This document shows positions 8,638 through 18,094 of a stretch of 64,000 nt of DNA, piece by piece (positions within the stretch are counted from its first letter, which is position 1; every line of letters starts with the position of its first letter). Below the pieces are notes generated by a model, which made no database searches, had not been told where the DNA came from, and worked only from the letters and a program-made list of their open reading frames with translations. The DNA comes from Kocuria rhizophila DC2201. GTDB taxonomy: Bacteria; Actinomycetota; Actinomycetes; Actinomycetales; Micrococcaceae. Position numbers and translations under genes: made by a program. The stretch lies in the NCBI RefSeq assembly GCF_000010285.1, contig NC_010617.1:1116001-1180000 (forward strand), read 5' to 3'.

Positions 8638-10298
8638 GCCCCCGGGCGCGCGGCGCGGCCTCGCTCTCCGAACGGATCACCGGCCTCGCCCAGGCCACCG
8701 AGATCGCGCAGGGCCGGCTGGACGACGCGGCGGTCCAGCAGGCGCGCCAGGTGCTGCACCGCGCGGGGGAGCGCCGCGCCCTGTCCGCGGACCACACGGT
8801 GGTGGGCTTCTTCGGGGCCACCGGCTCCGGCAAGTCCAGCCTCTTCAACGCCGTGGTGGGCCAGGATCTCGCCCGCACCGCGGTGCGGCGGCCCACCACC
8901 TCCTCGCCCCTGGCCGCCGTGTGGGGGGACGAGGGCAGCCGCCCGCTGCTCGACTGGCTGGACGTCGCGGACCGCCACGTGGTGGGCCCGGCGCTGAGCG
9001 TGGCCACCGGGCGCGGCCGCCGTGCCGGGACGGCCACCGGCGGTCTGGTGCTGCTGGACCTGCCGGACTTCGACTCCGTGACCCGCGAGCACCGGGACAT
9101 CGTCCAGCGCATGGTGGGGCTCGTGGACGTGGTCGTGTGGGTCGTGGACCCGCAGAAGTACGCGGACGCGGTGCTGCACCAGGACTTCGTGCAGCCGCTG
9201 TCTCGCCACGGCGCCGTGACCATGGTGGTGCTCAACCAGGCGGACCGCCTCGCCCCGGCCGACGTCCCCTCCGTGCTGGGATCGCTGCGCGAGCTGCTGG
9301 CCCAGGACGGGCTGCCCGCGACCGGCCCCAGCGCTCCGGTGGCGGTCTCCGCGCGCACGGGGGACGGGGTGGCCGAGCTGCGGGGACGGATCCACGAGGT
9401 CGCGGCCGGGCGCGCCGCCGCGGGAGCCCGGCTCGAGGCGGACGTGGTCCACGCGGCCGAGGAGCTGGCACGCGCCGCGGGCGAGGGCGATCCGCACGGG
9501 ATCGACCCGGCGGCGAGCGAGCGCCTCACCGAGGGCCTCGCCCGTGCCGCGGGCATCGACATGGTGGCCGACGCCGCCGCGCGCTCCTACCGGCTGCGCG
9601 CGGGCAGGCACACGGGGTGGATCGCCACCCGCTGGCTCTCCCGGTTCCGCAAGGACCCGCTCAAGCGGCTGCACATCGAGAGCCACGACAAGTTCGCGGA
9701 CCCGGGCGTGCACCGCACGTCCCTGCCGCCCATGAACGCGTCCCAGAAGGCCGCGGCGGACTCCGCGGTGCGGGGTTTCGCGGACGAGGTCTCCCGCGGT
9801 GCGGGGGAGCCGTGGCGGCGCAGCGTGCGCGGTGCGGCGCGGCGCCACGAGCAGCGCCTGCCCGATGCGCTGGACCAGGCGGTGGCTCGCACCAGGTTCT
9901 CGGCCCGCAGCGCCTCGTGGTGGTGGATCGCCGTGGACGTGCTGCAGTGGCTGGCCATGGCCGTCACGGTGCTGGGTCTGCTGTGGCTGCTGGGGCTGTT
10001 CCTCGCCGACTACTTCCAGCTCCAGCTCCCGCCGCCCCCCACGGTGGAGGGCTTCCCGCTGCCCGTGCCCACGCTCATGGTCGCGGCGGGTGTGGCGCTC
10101 GCCCTGTTCCTGGCGCTCACGGGCGCGGTGCTCGCGTCGCTGGCCTCCCGGGCGCGAGCGCGCACGGTACGACGCCGCCTGCTGCGCTCCGTGCGGGAGA
10201 CCGCCCACGCGGAGGTCGAGGTGCCGGTGGAGCACGAGCTCGCCGCCCACCGGGAGTTCACCGCGGGGCTCGAGCGGGCGGCGTCGTCCGTGGCCTGA
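8634..10298 (+). CDS. Membrane-associated dynamin-like GTPase, second of a pair
   Basis: A 554-residue GTPase that starts at a GTG overlapping the stop of its partner, so the two are translationally coupled. G1 is FFGATGSGKSSLFNAVVG (about residues 57-74), G3 is LLDLPDFDS and, unlike the partner, G4 is intact (VVLNQADRLAP). Two strong transmembrane segments follow near residues 430-460 (WLAMAVTVLGLLWLLGLFLA) and 480-505 (LMVAAGVALALFLALTGAVL), then a short basic cytosolic tail. The protein ends in ERAASSVA, where the DNA carries one of the GGCGGCGTCGTCC elements. The pair probably forms a heteromer on the membrane; the function is not known. Confidence 0.78.
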   Translation: MSPRARGAASLSERITGLAQATEIAQGRLDDAAVQQARQVLHRAGERRALSADHTVVGFFGATGSGKSSLFNAVVGQDLARTAVRRPTTSSPLAAVWGDEGSRPLLDWLDVADRHVVGPALSVATGRGRRAGTATGGLVLLDLPDFDSVTREHRDIVQRMVGLVDVVVWVVDPQKYADAVLHQDFVQPLSRHGAVTMVVLNQADRLAPADVPSVLGSLRELLAQDGLPATGPSAPVAVSARTGDGVAELRGRIHEVAAGRAAAGARLEADVVHAAEELARAAGEGDPHGIDPAASERLTEGLARAAGIDMVADAAARSYRLRAGRHTGWIATRWLSRFRKDPLKRLHIESHDKFADPGVHRTSLPPMNASQKAAADSAVRGFADEVSRGAGEPWRRSVRGAARRHEQRLPDALDQAVARTRFSARSASWWWIAVDVLQWLAMAVTVLGLLWLLGLFLADYFQLQLPPPPTVEGFPLPVPTLMVAAGVALALFLALTGAVLASLASRARARTVRRRLLRSVRETAHAEVEVPVEHELAAHREFTAGLERAASSVA

Positions 10299-10325
10299 GA
10301 GCGGCGTGCGGGACGGGCGGCGGGC

Positions 10326-11138
10326 TCACGCGGCGCTGACCCGCACCGCCTCCGTGAGCTGGCGCGCGGCCTGGACCACCACGTCCGCGTGCTTCTGGCC
10401 GGGCTGCTTGGACAGCCGCTCGATGGGCCCGGAGATCGAGACCGCCGCGATCACCCGCCCCGACGGGCCCCGCACCGGGGCGGAGACCGAGGCGATGCCA
10501 GCCTCGCGCTCGCCGATCGACTGGGCCCAGCCCCGGCGCCGGACCCCGGCGAGCGTGGTGGCCGAGAACCGGGCGTGCTGCAGTCCCTCGATCAGCCGCG
10601 CGTGGTCCTCCCACGCCACGAGCACCTGCGCCGCCGAGCCTGCCTTCATGGACAGCTGCGTGCCCACGGGGATGGTGTCCCGCAGCCCGATGGGGCGCTC
10701 GGCCGAGGCCACGCACACGCGCCACTCGCCCTGCCGCCGGAACACCTGGGAGGACTCGCCCGTGCTGTCCCGCAGCTGCAGCAGCACGGGCGCGGCGGCC
10801 GAGATCAGGCGGTCCTCGCCCGCGGCGGAGGCGAGCTCCACCAGGCGGGAGCCCAGCACGAAGCGGCCCTGCACGTCCCGGCCCACGAAACGGTGGTGGG
10901 CCAGCGCCACGGCGAGGCGGTGCGCGGTGGGCCGGGACAGGCCCGTGGCGTCCACGAGGTCCGCGAGGGAGGCCGGACCGGCCTCGAGGGCGTCCAGGAT
11001 CAGGGAGGCCTTGTCGATCACCCCCACCCCGGAGGAGGAGTGCGAGGACTTCTCGCTGAGCCGTGAGCCGGTGCCGTGGCCGCCCAGGGGCGAGCCCAGG
11101 GGGGCACCGGTCGGGTCGATCGCATGCGTCGTGTCCAT
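10326..11138 (-). CDS. ndgR: IclR-family regulator of leuCD (NdgR/LtbR type)
   Basis: Transcription factor of 270 residues. An N-terminal winged helix begins at GVGVIDKASLILDALEAGP (about residue 37), with recognition helix LSRPTAHRLAVALAHH. The IclR effector domain follows (VLLQLRDSTGESSQVF, GWAQSIGEREAGIASVSAPV). It is transcribed away from leuCD. In Streptomyces (NdgR) and Corynebacterium (LtbR) the orthologue at this place controls leuCD and other amino-acid genes. The 36-residue head before the winged helix is long and Ser/Gly-rich, so translation could start further downstream; ATG 11138 is kept because it sits 2 bp from the palindromic operator. Autoregulation is likely. Confidence 0.85.
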   Translation of the reverse strand: MDTTHAIDPTGAPLGSPLGGHGTGSRLSEKSSHSSSGVGVIDKASLILDALEAGPASLADLVDATGLSRPTAHRLAVALAHHRFVGRDVQGRFVLGSRLVELASAAGEDRLISAAAPVLLQLRDSTGESSQVFRRQGEWRVCVASAERPIGLRDTIPVGTQLSMKAGSAAQVLVAWEDHARLIEGLQHARFSATTLAGVRRRGWAQSIGEREAGIASVSAPVRGPSGRVIAAVSISGPIERLSKQPGQKHADVVVQAARQLTEAVRVSAA

Positions 11139-11140
11139 GC

Positions 11141-11160
11141 TTTGATACTGCAGTCTCAAA
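11141..11160. promoter_or_regulatory. Palindromic operator between ndgR and leuC
   Basis: A 20-bp palindrome centred on CTGCAG with arms TTTGA-ACTG / CAGT-TCAAA. Only one base pair departs from perfect symmetry. It stands immediately upstream of the IclR gene and 130 bp before leuC, the expected place for NdgR/LtbR binding. Binding is inference. Confidence 0.65.
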
Positions 11161-11289
11161 ATGCGAGAAGCAAGTCCTCGGGGTGGCGCACGCGCTGCGC
11201 ACTCGTGACGATGGTCCTCACGAGCCCGCGCACCCCGCGGACCCACCTCGCCCTCGGCAGGGCAGCCATGCACGAGCAGGAGTTATGAG

Positions 11290-12726
11290 ATGAGCACCAC
11301 CACGCAGACGGCCGCACCGCGCACGCTCGCGCAGAAGGTGTGGGACGACCACCTGGTCCGCCGCGGCGAGGGCGTACACCCGGACCTGCTCTACATCGAC
11401 CTCCACCTGCTCCACGAGGTCACCAGCCCCCAGGCGTTCGAGGGGCTGCGCCTGGCCGGGCGCGGACTGCGCCGCACGGACCTCACGATCGCCACGGAGG
11501 ACCACAACACCCCCACGGAGGACATCTTCTCCACCATCGCGGACGAGACCTCCCGCAAGCAGATCGAGACGCTGCGCCGCAACTGCGAGGAGTTCGGCGT
11601 GCGGCTGCACTCCCTCGGTGACGCCGAGCAGGGCATCGTGCACGTGGTGGGCCCCCAGTTGGGGCTGACCCAGCCCGGGATGACCGTGGTGTGCGGTGAC
11701 TCCCACACCTCCACGCACGGCGCGTTCGGGGCGCTCGCGTTCGGCATCGGCACCTCCGAGGTGGAGCACGTGATGGCCACCCAGACGCTGCCGCTGGCCC
11801 CGTTCAAGACCATGGCCATCACGGTGGAGGGCACCCTCAAGCCGGGGGTGAGCTCCAAGGACATCATCCTGGCCGTGATCGCCAAGATCGGCACGGGCGG
11901 GGGGCAGGGCTACGTGCTGGAGTACCGGGGCTCGGCCATCCGCTCGCTGTCGATGGAGGCACGGATGACCATGTGCAACATGTCCATCGAGGCCGGTGCC
12001 CGCGCCGGGATGATCGCCCCGGACCAGACCACGTTCGACTACGTGCAGGGCCGCCCCCACGCGCCGCAGGGCGAGGAGTGGGACGTCGCCGTGGAGTACT
12101 GGCGCGGGCTGCGCACGGACGAGGGCGCGCAGTTCGACCGCGAGGTGGTCATCGACGCGGACAAGCTCGAGCCGTTCGTCACGTGGGGAACCAACCCGGG
12201 TCAGGGCGTGCCGCTGTCCCGGGCCGTCCCCGACCCCGAGGACGCCGGGGACGACGACGCCAAGGACGCCGCCCGGCGGGCCCTGAGCTACATGGGGCTG
12301 CAGGCGGGGACCCCCATGAAGCAGATCCCCGTGGACACCGTGTTCCTGGGCTCGTGCACCAACTCGCGGATCGAGGACCTGCGGGCCGCGGCCGAGATCC
12401 TCAAGGGCCGTTCCAAGGCGGAGACCGTGCGCATGATGGTGGTCCCGGGCTCCGCCAAGGTGCGGCTGCAGGCCGAGGCCGAGGGGCTGGACCGGGTGTT
12501 CCGCGAGTTCGGCGCGGACTGGCGCTTCGCGGGCTGCTCGATGTGCCTGGGGATGAACCCGGACCAGCTCGCACCGGGGGAGCGCTGCGCCTCCACGTCC
12601 AACCGCAACTTCGAGGGCCGCCAGGGCAAGGGCGGGCGCACCCACCTGGTGTCCCCGGTGGTCGCCGCCGCCACGGCGGTGCGCGGCACGCTGAGCGCCC
12701 CCTCCGACCTCGACCCGGTGGCCTGA
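11290..12726 (+). CDS. leuC: 3-isopropylmalate dehydratase, large subunit
   Basis: Aconitase-family Fe-S enzyme which with LeuD isomerises 2-isopropylmalate to 3-isopropylmalate. It has 478 residues. The three 4Fe-4S ligands are Cys356 ([12 protein letters not shown]), Cys416 and Cys419 ([11 protein letters not shown]). [24 protein letters not shown] and [12 protein letters not shown] are active-site signatures. ATG 11290 has CAGGAGTT 8 bp upstream. A 130-bp leader includes a small 25-codon ORF starting at 11212 that stops just before leuC, without a leucine-codon cluster. leuD follows after 123 bp. It is likely controlled by the divergent IclR regulator. Confidence 0.96.
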   Translation: MSTTTQTAAPRTLAQKVWDDHLVRRGEGVHPDLLYIDLHLLHEVTSPQAFEGLRLAGRGLRRTDLTIATEDHNTPTEDIFSTIADETSRKQIETLRRNCEEFGVRLHSLGDAEQGIVHVVGPQLGLTQPGMTVVCGDSHTSTHGAFGALAFGIGTSEVEHVMATQTLPLAPFKTMAITVEGTLKPGVSSKDIILAVIAKIGTGGGQGYVLEYRGSAIRSLSMEARMTMCNMSIEAGARAGMIAPDQTTFDYVQGRPHAPQGEEWDVAVEYWRGLRTDEGAQFDREVVIDADKLEPFVTWGTNPGQGVPLSRAVPDPEDAGDDDAKDAARRALSYMGLQAGTPMKQIPVDTVFLGSCTNSRIEDLRAAAEILKGRSKAETVRMMVVPGSAKVRLQAEAEGLDRVFREFGADWRFAGCSMCLGMNPDQLAPGERCASTSNRNFEGRQGKGGRTHLVSPVVAAATAVRGTLSAPSDLDPVA

Positions 12727-12849
12727 GCCGGCGCGCACGGCACCGCCGACGCCGCCGCACGGCCGCCGCAGCGTGTCACCGCACCCGGTCGACGCGCACC
12801 CCGCCAGCACCCCCGCGCGCACGCTCGCGCGCACCCGAAAGGACCCAGC

Positions 12850-13449
12850 ATGGAGAAGTTCTCGACCCACTGCGGAGTGGGCGCACCCCTGAAGCAGTCC
12901 AACGTGGACACCGACCAGATCATCCCGGCCGTCTACCTCAAGAGGATCACCAAGACCGGCTTCGACGACGCCCTGTTCGCGGGCTGGCGCAGGGACCCGG
13001 AGTTCGTGCTCAACCGCCCCGAGTACGAGGGCGCCTCGGTGCTGGTGGCCGGCTCCGACTTCGGCACCGGCTCCTCCCGCGAGCACGCCGTGTGGGCCCT
13101 GCGGGACTACGGTTTCCGCGTGGTGATCTCCTCGCGCTTCGCGGACATCTTCCGCGGCAACTCGGGCAAGCAGGGGCTGCTGGCCGCCCAGGTGGAGCAG
13201 TCCGACGTGGAGCTGCTGTGGAAGCTCATGGAGGAGCAGCCGGGCGTGGAACTGGAGGTTGACCTCGAGTCCCGCACCGTGGCCTGCGGGGGTGTCGGCG
13301 TCCCGTTCCAGATCGACGACTACACCCGCTGGCGCCTCATGGAGGGCCTGGACGACATCGGGCTGACCCTGCAGCACGAGGAGGACATCGAGGCGTACGA
13401 GGGGGCTCGCCCGTCGTTCAAGCCCACGACCCTTCCCGCACGATCCTGA
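12850..13449 (+). CDS. leuD: 3-isopropylmalate dehydratase, small subunit
   Basis: Swivel-domain partner of LeuC, 199 residues, normal length. [26 protein letters not shown], the FDDALF segment and [18 protein letters not shown] are diagnostic. The start ATG has GAAAGGA 8 bp upstream. It is co-transcribed with leuC across a C-rich 123-bp spacer in which no gene is seen. A murA promoter follows 33 bp after its stop. Confidence 0.96.
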   Translation: MEKFSTHCGVGAPLKQSNVDTDQIIPAVYLKRITKTGFDDALFAGWRRDPEFVLNRPEYEGASVLVAGSDFGTGSSREHAVWALRDYGFRVVISSRFADIFRGNSGKQGLLAAQVEQSDVELLWKLMEEQPGVELEVDLESRTVACGGVGVPFQIDDYTRWRLMEGLDDIGLTLQHEEDIEAYEGARPSFKPTTLPARS

Positions 13450-13482
13450 GCGGCGGCTGGACCGTGCACCCGTGGGGGCCGG

Positions 13483-13488
13483 TAGAAT
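13483..13488 (+). promoter_or_regulatory. -10 box TAGAAT of murA
   Basis: TAGAAT lies 58 bp before the murA start, implying a leader of about 50 nt. It marks murA as the first gene of the murA-plsC-gpsA-ddl unit. Confidence 0.55.
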
Positions 13489-13546
13489 GTCGAGGTCCCG
13501 TGCGTGTTCCGCGCGCGGGAGCTCACTTCCCCCAGATCGGTAGGTC

Positions 13547-14866
13547 ATGACTTCTTTGCGCATCACCGGCGGAGTTCCGCTGTCGGGTCAGGTGACGGTA
13601 CGCGGCGCCAAGAACCTCGTCCCCAAGGCCATGGTCGCCGCGCTGCTCGGCTCCACCGCGTCCACGCTCGGCAACGTGCCGGAGATCAAAGACGTCAAGG
13701 TGGTCACGGACCTCCTGGCGCTGCACGGTGTGGAGGTCACCCGGGACGACGCCCTGGGCGAGCTCACGTTGGACCCCACCAACGTCACGCGGGCCCGCCA
13801 CGCGGACATCGACGCCCACGCCGGTGACTCGAGGATCCCCATCCTGCTGTGCGGTCCGCTGCTGCACGCCCTGGGCGAGGCGTTCATCCCCGACCTCGGA
13901 GGTTGCCGGATCGGCGACCGCCCCATCAACTACCACCTGGAGGTGCTGCGCAACTTCGGCGCCAAGGTGGAGAAGCTCGAGTCCGGGATCCGCATGAGCG
14001 CCCCGCACGGGCTGCAGGGCGCCAAGATCGACCTCCCGTACCCGTCCGTGGGCGCCACCGAGCAGGTGCTGCTCACCGCCACGCGCGCCGAGGGCCACAC
14101 CGAGCTGCGCGGGGCGGCCACCGAGCCCGAGATCATGGACCTGATCGCCATCCTGCAGAAGATGGGTGCGCTCATCACGGTGCAGACGGACCGCGTGATC
14201 CGCATCGAGGGCGTTCCCGAGCTGCAGGGCTACGTGCACCGCGCCCTGCCGGACCGCATGGAGGCGGCCTCGTGGGGCTCGGCGGCCCTGGCCACCGGCG
14301 GCGACATCTTCGTGGCCGGCGCCAGGCAGGCGGACATGATGACCTTCCTCAACACCTTCCGCAAGGTGGGCGGCGGTCTGGACATCCGGGAGGACGGCAT
14401 CCGCTTCTTCCACCCCGGTGGGGACCTCAACCCGCTGATCGTGGAGACGGACGTGCACCCCGGGTTCATGACCGACTGGCAGCAGCCCCTGGTGGTGGTG
14501 CTGACCCAGGCCAAGGGCGTGTCGATCGTGCACGAGACCGTGTACGAGAACCGCTTCGGCTTCACCCGTGCCCTGAATCGGATGGGTGCGGTGATCCAGG
14601 TGCACCGCGAGTGCCTGGGCTCCGTGCCGTGCCGCTTCGGGCAGCGCAACTTCCTGCACTCCGCCGTGATCTCCGGGCCCACCCCGCTGCACGCCGCGGA
14701 CATCAACATCCCGGACCTGCGCGGCGGCTTCTCCCACCTGATCGCCGCGCTCTCCGCGGAGGGCGTGTCCACCGTGACCGGTGTGGAGCTCATCAAGCGC
14801 GGCTACGAGCACTTCACGGACAAGCTGAGCGGGCTGGGCGCGACCTTCGACGTCGCCGAGCGGTGA
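13547..14866 (+). CDS. murA: UDP-N-acetylglucosamine 1-carboxyvinyltransferase
   Basis: First committed step of peptidoglycan synthesis: transfer of enolpyruvate from PEP to UDP-GlcNAc. It has 439 residues. The N-terminus has LSGQVTVRGAKNLVPKAMVAALL. The loop cysteine, target of fosfomycin in cysteine-bearing enzymes, is present at about residue 120 in DLGGCRIGDRPINYHLEVL. DRMEAASWGSAALATGG and HPGFMTDWQQPLVVVLTQAKG are further signatures. plsC begins 115 bp downstream and gpsA and ddl overlap in series, so this is an envelope operon. Identification is secure. Confidence 0.96.
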   Translation: MTSLRITGGVPLSGQVTVRGAKNLVPKAMVAALLGSTASTLGNVPEIKDVKVVTDLLALHGVEVTRDDALGELTLDPTNVTRARHADIDAHAGDSRIPILLCGPLLHALGEAFIPDLGGCRIGDRPINYHLEVLRNFGAKVEKLESGIRMSAPHGLQGAKIDLPYPSVGATEQVLLTATRAEGHTELRGAATEPEIMDLIAILQKMGALITVQTDRVIRIEGVPELQGYVHRALPDRMEAASWGSAALATGGDIFVAGARQADMMTFLNTFRKVGGGLDIREDGIRFFHPGGDLNPLIVETDVHPGFMTDWQQPLVVVLTQAKGVSIVHETVYENRFGFTRALNRMGAVIQVHRECLGSVPCRFGQRNFLHSAVISGPTPLHAADINIPDLRGGFSHLIAALSAEGVSTVTGVELIKRGYEHFTDKLSGLGATFDVAER

Positions 14867-14981
14867 GTCCCGCCCCCACCCGTTCCCGGGCCCGCGCACC
14901 GCGGGCCCTCCCACGGGTCGTCCCCCGCGCGTGGGCGTCCCGCCGTGTCCGCGAACCGTCGCCCGAGGAGTGGTTGTCCGC

Positions 14982-15788
14982 ATGAGCAGGACCTCCCAGC
15001 GATCCACGTTCCGCGTGATCGCCGCCATGGTGATCCCCGTCTACCGGTGTCTCGCGACGCCGCGGTGGCGCGGGACCGAGAACGTCCCGGCCTCGGGGGG
15101 CTTCGTGGTGGTGGCCAACCACCTCACGGAGATCGACCCCATCACGGTGGCCTACCCGGTGTACAAGGCCGGGGTCATGCCGCGCTTCCTGGCCAAGGAG
15201 TCGCTGTTCCGCGTGCCCGTGCTCGGGGCGCTGCTGCGCCGGATCGGCCAGGTGCCCGTCTACCGGGGCACCTCGCGCGCCAAGGACTCCTTGACCGCCG
15301 CGTTCGAGGAGCTGCGCAGCGGCGGGGCGATCATCGTCTACCCCGAGGGCACCATCACCCGGGATCCGCGGATGTGGCCCATGCGCGGACGCACGGGGGC
15401 CGCCCGGCTCGCACTCCAGGCCGGGGTGCCCGTGGTGCCCGTGGCCCACTGGGGCGACCAGGAGATCCTCTACCGGGATCCGCAGGGCAAGCGCACCGTG
15501 GACCTCTTCCCGCCCAAGCGGGTGCACGGGATCATCGGGGCGCCGCTGGACGCCGAGGACCTCGTGCCCGGCGGGCTGCGCCACCCGGGCCACCCCTCGT
15601 CGGAGGAGCTCGCGCTCGCCACCTCCGCGATCATGGACGCGGTCGCGGGCCTGCTGGGTGAGCTGCGCGGCGAGCCCGCACCCCGGGAGCTGATGGACCC
15701 GCGGGGGCGGCGTGCGGCGTCGTCGTCGACCGGGGAGGACGCACCCGCGGAGGATCTCGGGGACGCCGGCGGAAGCGTGGCGCCGTGA
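14982..15788 (+). CDS. plsC: 1-acyl-glycerol-3-phosphate acyltransferase family protein
   Basis: Membrane-bound acyltransferase of phospholipid synthesis, 268 residues from ATG 14982. GAGGAG upstream supports this start. The HX4D catalytic motif is in VVANHLTEIDPITVAY and the glycerol-phosphate site in IIVYPEGTITRDPRMW. An N-terminal hydrophobic segment VIAAMVIPVYRCLA may anchor it. The last 30 residues form an acidic, Ser/Ala-rich tail (RRAASSSTGEDAPAED) encoded partly by a GTGCGGCGTCGTCGTCG element and absent from typical family members. Its stop overlaps the gpsA start. Next to gpsA it fits glycerophospholipid formation; acyl specificity cannot be told. Confidence 0.88.
   Translation: MSRTSQRSTFRVIAAMVIPVYRCLATPRWRGTENVPASGGFVVVANHLTEIDPITVAYPVYKAGVMPRFLAKESLFRVPVLGALLRRIGQVPVYRGTSRAKDSLTAAFEELRSGGAIIVYPEGTITRDPRMWPMRGRTGAARLALQAGVPVVPVAHWGDQEILYRDPQGKRTVDLFPPKRVHGIIGAPLDAEDLVPGGLRHPGHPSSEELALATSAIMDAVAGLLGELRGEPAPRELMDPRGRRAASSSTGEDAPAEDLGDAGGSVAP
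15711..15725 (+). repeat. Dispersed element CGTGCGGCGTCGTCG (plsC copy)
   Basis: This 15-mer recurs exactly at 40416-40430 and 48618-48632. Here it encodes part of the extra C-terminal tail of PlsC. On its own a 15-bp match is not significant in such GC-rich DNA; see the finding on the whole family. Confidence 0.4.
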
Positions 15789-16855
15789 GCGCCCCCGGAC
15801 GGGGCCCGGCGAAGATCACGGTGCTGGGCGCCGGCTCGTGGGGCACCACGTTCGCCAAGGTGCTCGCCGACGCCGCAGTGGACGCCGGTGCCGAACGCAC
15901 CGTGTGCCTGTGGGGCCGCAACCCGGAGGCCATGGCGGGCATGGCGCGCGAGCGGCGCAACGAGCGCTACGTGCCCGGGATCGAGCTGCCCGCGGCCCTG
16001 ACGTACTCGAGCGAGCTGCCGGACGCCCTGCACGGCGCCGAGCTCGTGGTCGCCGCGATACCCGCGCAGTCGCTGCGCGCGCAGCTCGAGCTCGCGGCAC
16101 CCCACGTGGCCCCGGACGCCGTGGTGCTGTCCCTGGCCAAGGGGCTGGAGTCCAGCACCGGGCTGCGGATGACCCAGGTGGTTGCCGAGGTGCTCGCGGA
16201 GGTCACGGGCGTCCCCGAGCAGGAGTGGGCGCGGCGCACGGGTGTGCTCTCCGGGCCCAACCTGGCCATGGAGATCGCCCGGGAGGAGCCCACGGCCTCC
16301 GTGGTGGCCGCCCCGGAGCACGGGACCGCGGCGTGGGTGGCCCGCTGCTGCGCCGCACCCTACTTCCGGCCGTACACCAACACCGACGTGGTGGGCACGG
16401 AGATCGGCGGTCTCGTGAAGAACGTGATCGCCCTGTGCGTGGGCATCTGCGACGGCCGCGGCTACGGGGACAACTCCAAGGCCTCCGTGATGACCCGCGG
16501 GCTCGCGGAGACCACCCGGCTCGCCCTCGCCCTGGGCGGGAGCACCGCCACGCTGTCCGGGCTCTCCGGCATGGGGGACCTCGTGGCCACGTGCTCGTCC
16601 TCCCTCTCGCGCAACCACACGGCCGGTAGGCTCCTGGGTTCGGGCCTGACCCTCGCGCAGGTGCAGGACGCCATGACCCAGACCGCCGAGGGCATCAAGT
16701 CCGCCCCGGCCGTGCTGGAGCTCGCGCGGCGCCACGGCGTGGACATGCCCATCACGGAGGCCGTGGTGGGGGTGCTGCGGGGTGAGGCCCCCGTGCACGA
16801 ACTCGCCCCCCGACTGCTGGGTCGAGACCTGAAATCCGAAGGGAACCACGCATGA
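15785..16855 (+). CDS. gpsA: Glycerol-3-phosphate dehydrogenase (NAD(P)+)
   Basis: Reduces dihydroxyacetone phosphate to sn-glycerol 3-phosphate for phospholipid synthesis. It has 356 residues. The dinucleotide fold is KITVLGAGSWGTTFAKVLA. SLAKGLESSTGLRM, SGPNLAMEIAREEPTASVVA, GLVKNVIALCVG (catalytic lysine) and SGMGDLVATCSSSLSRNH are family motifs. It starts at a GTG overlapping the plsC stop (GTGA) and ends overlapping ddl (ATGA), so translation is coupled through plsC-gpsA-ddl. Confidence 0.95.
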   Translation: MSAPGRGPAKITVLGAGSWGTTFAKVLADAAVDAGAERTVCLWGRNPEAMAGMARERRNERYVPGIELPAALTYSSELPDALHGAELVVAAIPAQSLRAQLELAAPHVAPDAVVLSLAKGLESSTGLRMTQVVAEVLAEVTGVPEQEWARRTGVLSGPNLAMEIAREEPTASVVAAPEHGTAAWVARCCAAPYFRPYTNTDVVGTEIGGLVKNVIALCVGICDGRGYGDNSKASVMTRGLAETTRLALALGGSTATLSGLSGMGDLVATCSSSLSRNHTAGRLLGSGLTLAQVQDAMTQTAEGIKSAPAVLELARRHGVDMPITEAVVGVLRGEAPVHELAPRLLGRDLKSEGNHA

Positions 16856-18003
16856 GCACCACCCACGAGACCCCGGAGGCCACGGCTGAGGGCGACAAGC
16901 CCTGCATCGCGGTGGTCTTCGGCGGCCGCTCGTCCGAGCACTCCATCTCGCTCATCACAGCCCGGTCCGTGCTGCGCGCGATCGACCGGGACCGCTGGGA
17001 CGTGGTGAGCGTGGGGATCTCCACGGACGGTGCGTGGTTCCTGTGCTCCCAGGAGGAGCTCGAGGCGCTGCTGGACGATCAGCCCATGGCGCAGCTGCCC
17101 GTGGGCGTCCACCGCGTGAGTCTGCCGCTGCAGACCGGGGACAGCCGGCTGCTGATCCACGACACCTCCGAGCACGGGGCCCCGCTGTCCCGCGGGCGCC
17201 ACATCGACGCCGTGTTCCCCCTGCTGCACGGGCCGTTCGGCGAGGACGGCACCCTGCAGGGCATGCTCGAGCTCGCGGACCTGCCCTACGTGGGCTGCGG
17301 TGTGGCCGCGTCCGCGATCGGGATGGACAAGCACTTCATGAAGCTCGCATTCCAGGCCGCTGGGCTGGAGGTGGGCCCGTACACCGTGGTGCACGACCGC
17401 ACGTGGCGCACCGACCCGCTGGGTGTGCGCGAGGCCGTCGCTGAGCTGGGCTTCCCGGTGTTCGTCAAGCCCGCGCGTGCGGGCTCCTCCTTCGGCATCA
17501 CCCGCGTGGACGAGCCCTCCCAGCTCGACGCCGCGATCGCCACCGCGCGCGAGCACGACCTCAAGCTCGTGGTCGAGGCCGGCATCGACGGGCGGGAGAT
17601 CGAGTGCGCCGTGCTGGGCGGGCACGGCACGGACGAGGCACGGGCGTCCCTGCCCGGGGAGATCGAGGTGCACGGCCACGCCCTGTACGACTTCGAGGCC
17701 AAGTACGTGGAGTCCGACGGCGCCACGCTCTCGTGCCCGGCGCGGCTGCCGGAGCACGTGATCGACACGCTGCGCCGGGACGCCGTGCGCGCATTCCACG
17801 CCGTGGACGGCGAGGGGCTCTCCCGCTGCGACTTCTTCGTCACTGCGGACGAGCGGGTGCTCATCAACGAGATCAACACCATGCCCGGGTTCACCCCGAT
17901 CTCCATGTACCCCCGCATGTGGGCGGCGTCCGGGATCGACTACAGCGCGCTGATCGACGAGCTCATCACCCTCGCGCTCGAACGGCCCGTGGGCCTGCGC
18001 TGA
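16852..18003 (+). CDS. ddl: D-alanine--D-alanine ligase
   Basis: ATP-grasp ligase making D-Ala-D-Ala for peptidoglycan. It has 383 residues, usual for the long actinobacterial form. VVFGGRSSEHSISLITARSVL marks the N-terminus, LLHGPFGEDGTLQGMLELADLPYVG the first substrate loop, and FVKPARAGSSFGITRV and NEINTMPGFTPISMYPRMW the ATP and Mg sites. The start ATG overlaps the gpsA stop. A convergent DUF3515 gene follows 91 bp downstream, an arrangement known from other actinobacteria. Confidence 0.95.
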   Translation: MSTTHETPEATAEGDKPCIAVVFGGRSSEHSISLITARSVLRAIDRDRWDVVSVGISTDGAWFLCSQEELEALLDDQPMAQLPVGVHRVSLPLQTGDSRLLIHDTSEHGAPLSRGRHIDAVFPLLHGPFGEDGTLQGMLELADLPYVGCGVAASAIGMDKHFMKLAFQAAGLEVGPYTVVHDRTWRTDPLGVREAVAELGFPVFVKPARAGSSFGITRVDEPSQLDAAIATAREHDLKLVVEAGIDGREIECAVLGGHGTDEARASLPGEIEVHGHALYDFEAKYVESDGATLSCPARLPEHVIDTLRRDAVRAFHAVDGEGLSRCDFFVTADERVLINEINTMPGFTPISMYPRMWAASGIDYSALIDELITLALERPVGLR

Positions 18004-18094
18004 GCCGCGCCCCCGGTCGGGGGACCTGGGCCGGCGCATGTCGGTCCGCGCGGGCGCCGTGCGCCGCGAGCGCAACGGCGTACCAGGCTAGGGC

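Noticed and set aside
11212-11289. 25-codon ORF in the leuC leader as a leucine attenuator peptide
   Set aside because: It has scattered leucines but no run of Leu codons, and no competing terminator/antiterminator stems were found; the operator palindrome explains control better.
12256-12290. [10 protein letters not shown] codons in leuC as another dispersed GGCGTCGTC-type element
   Set aside because: The sequence only partly matches and lies in a region of normal LeuC length, so Asp-Ala codon use explains it.
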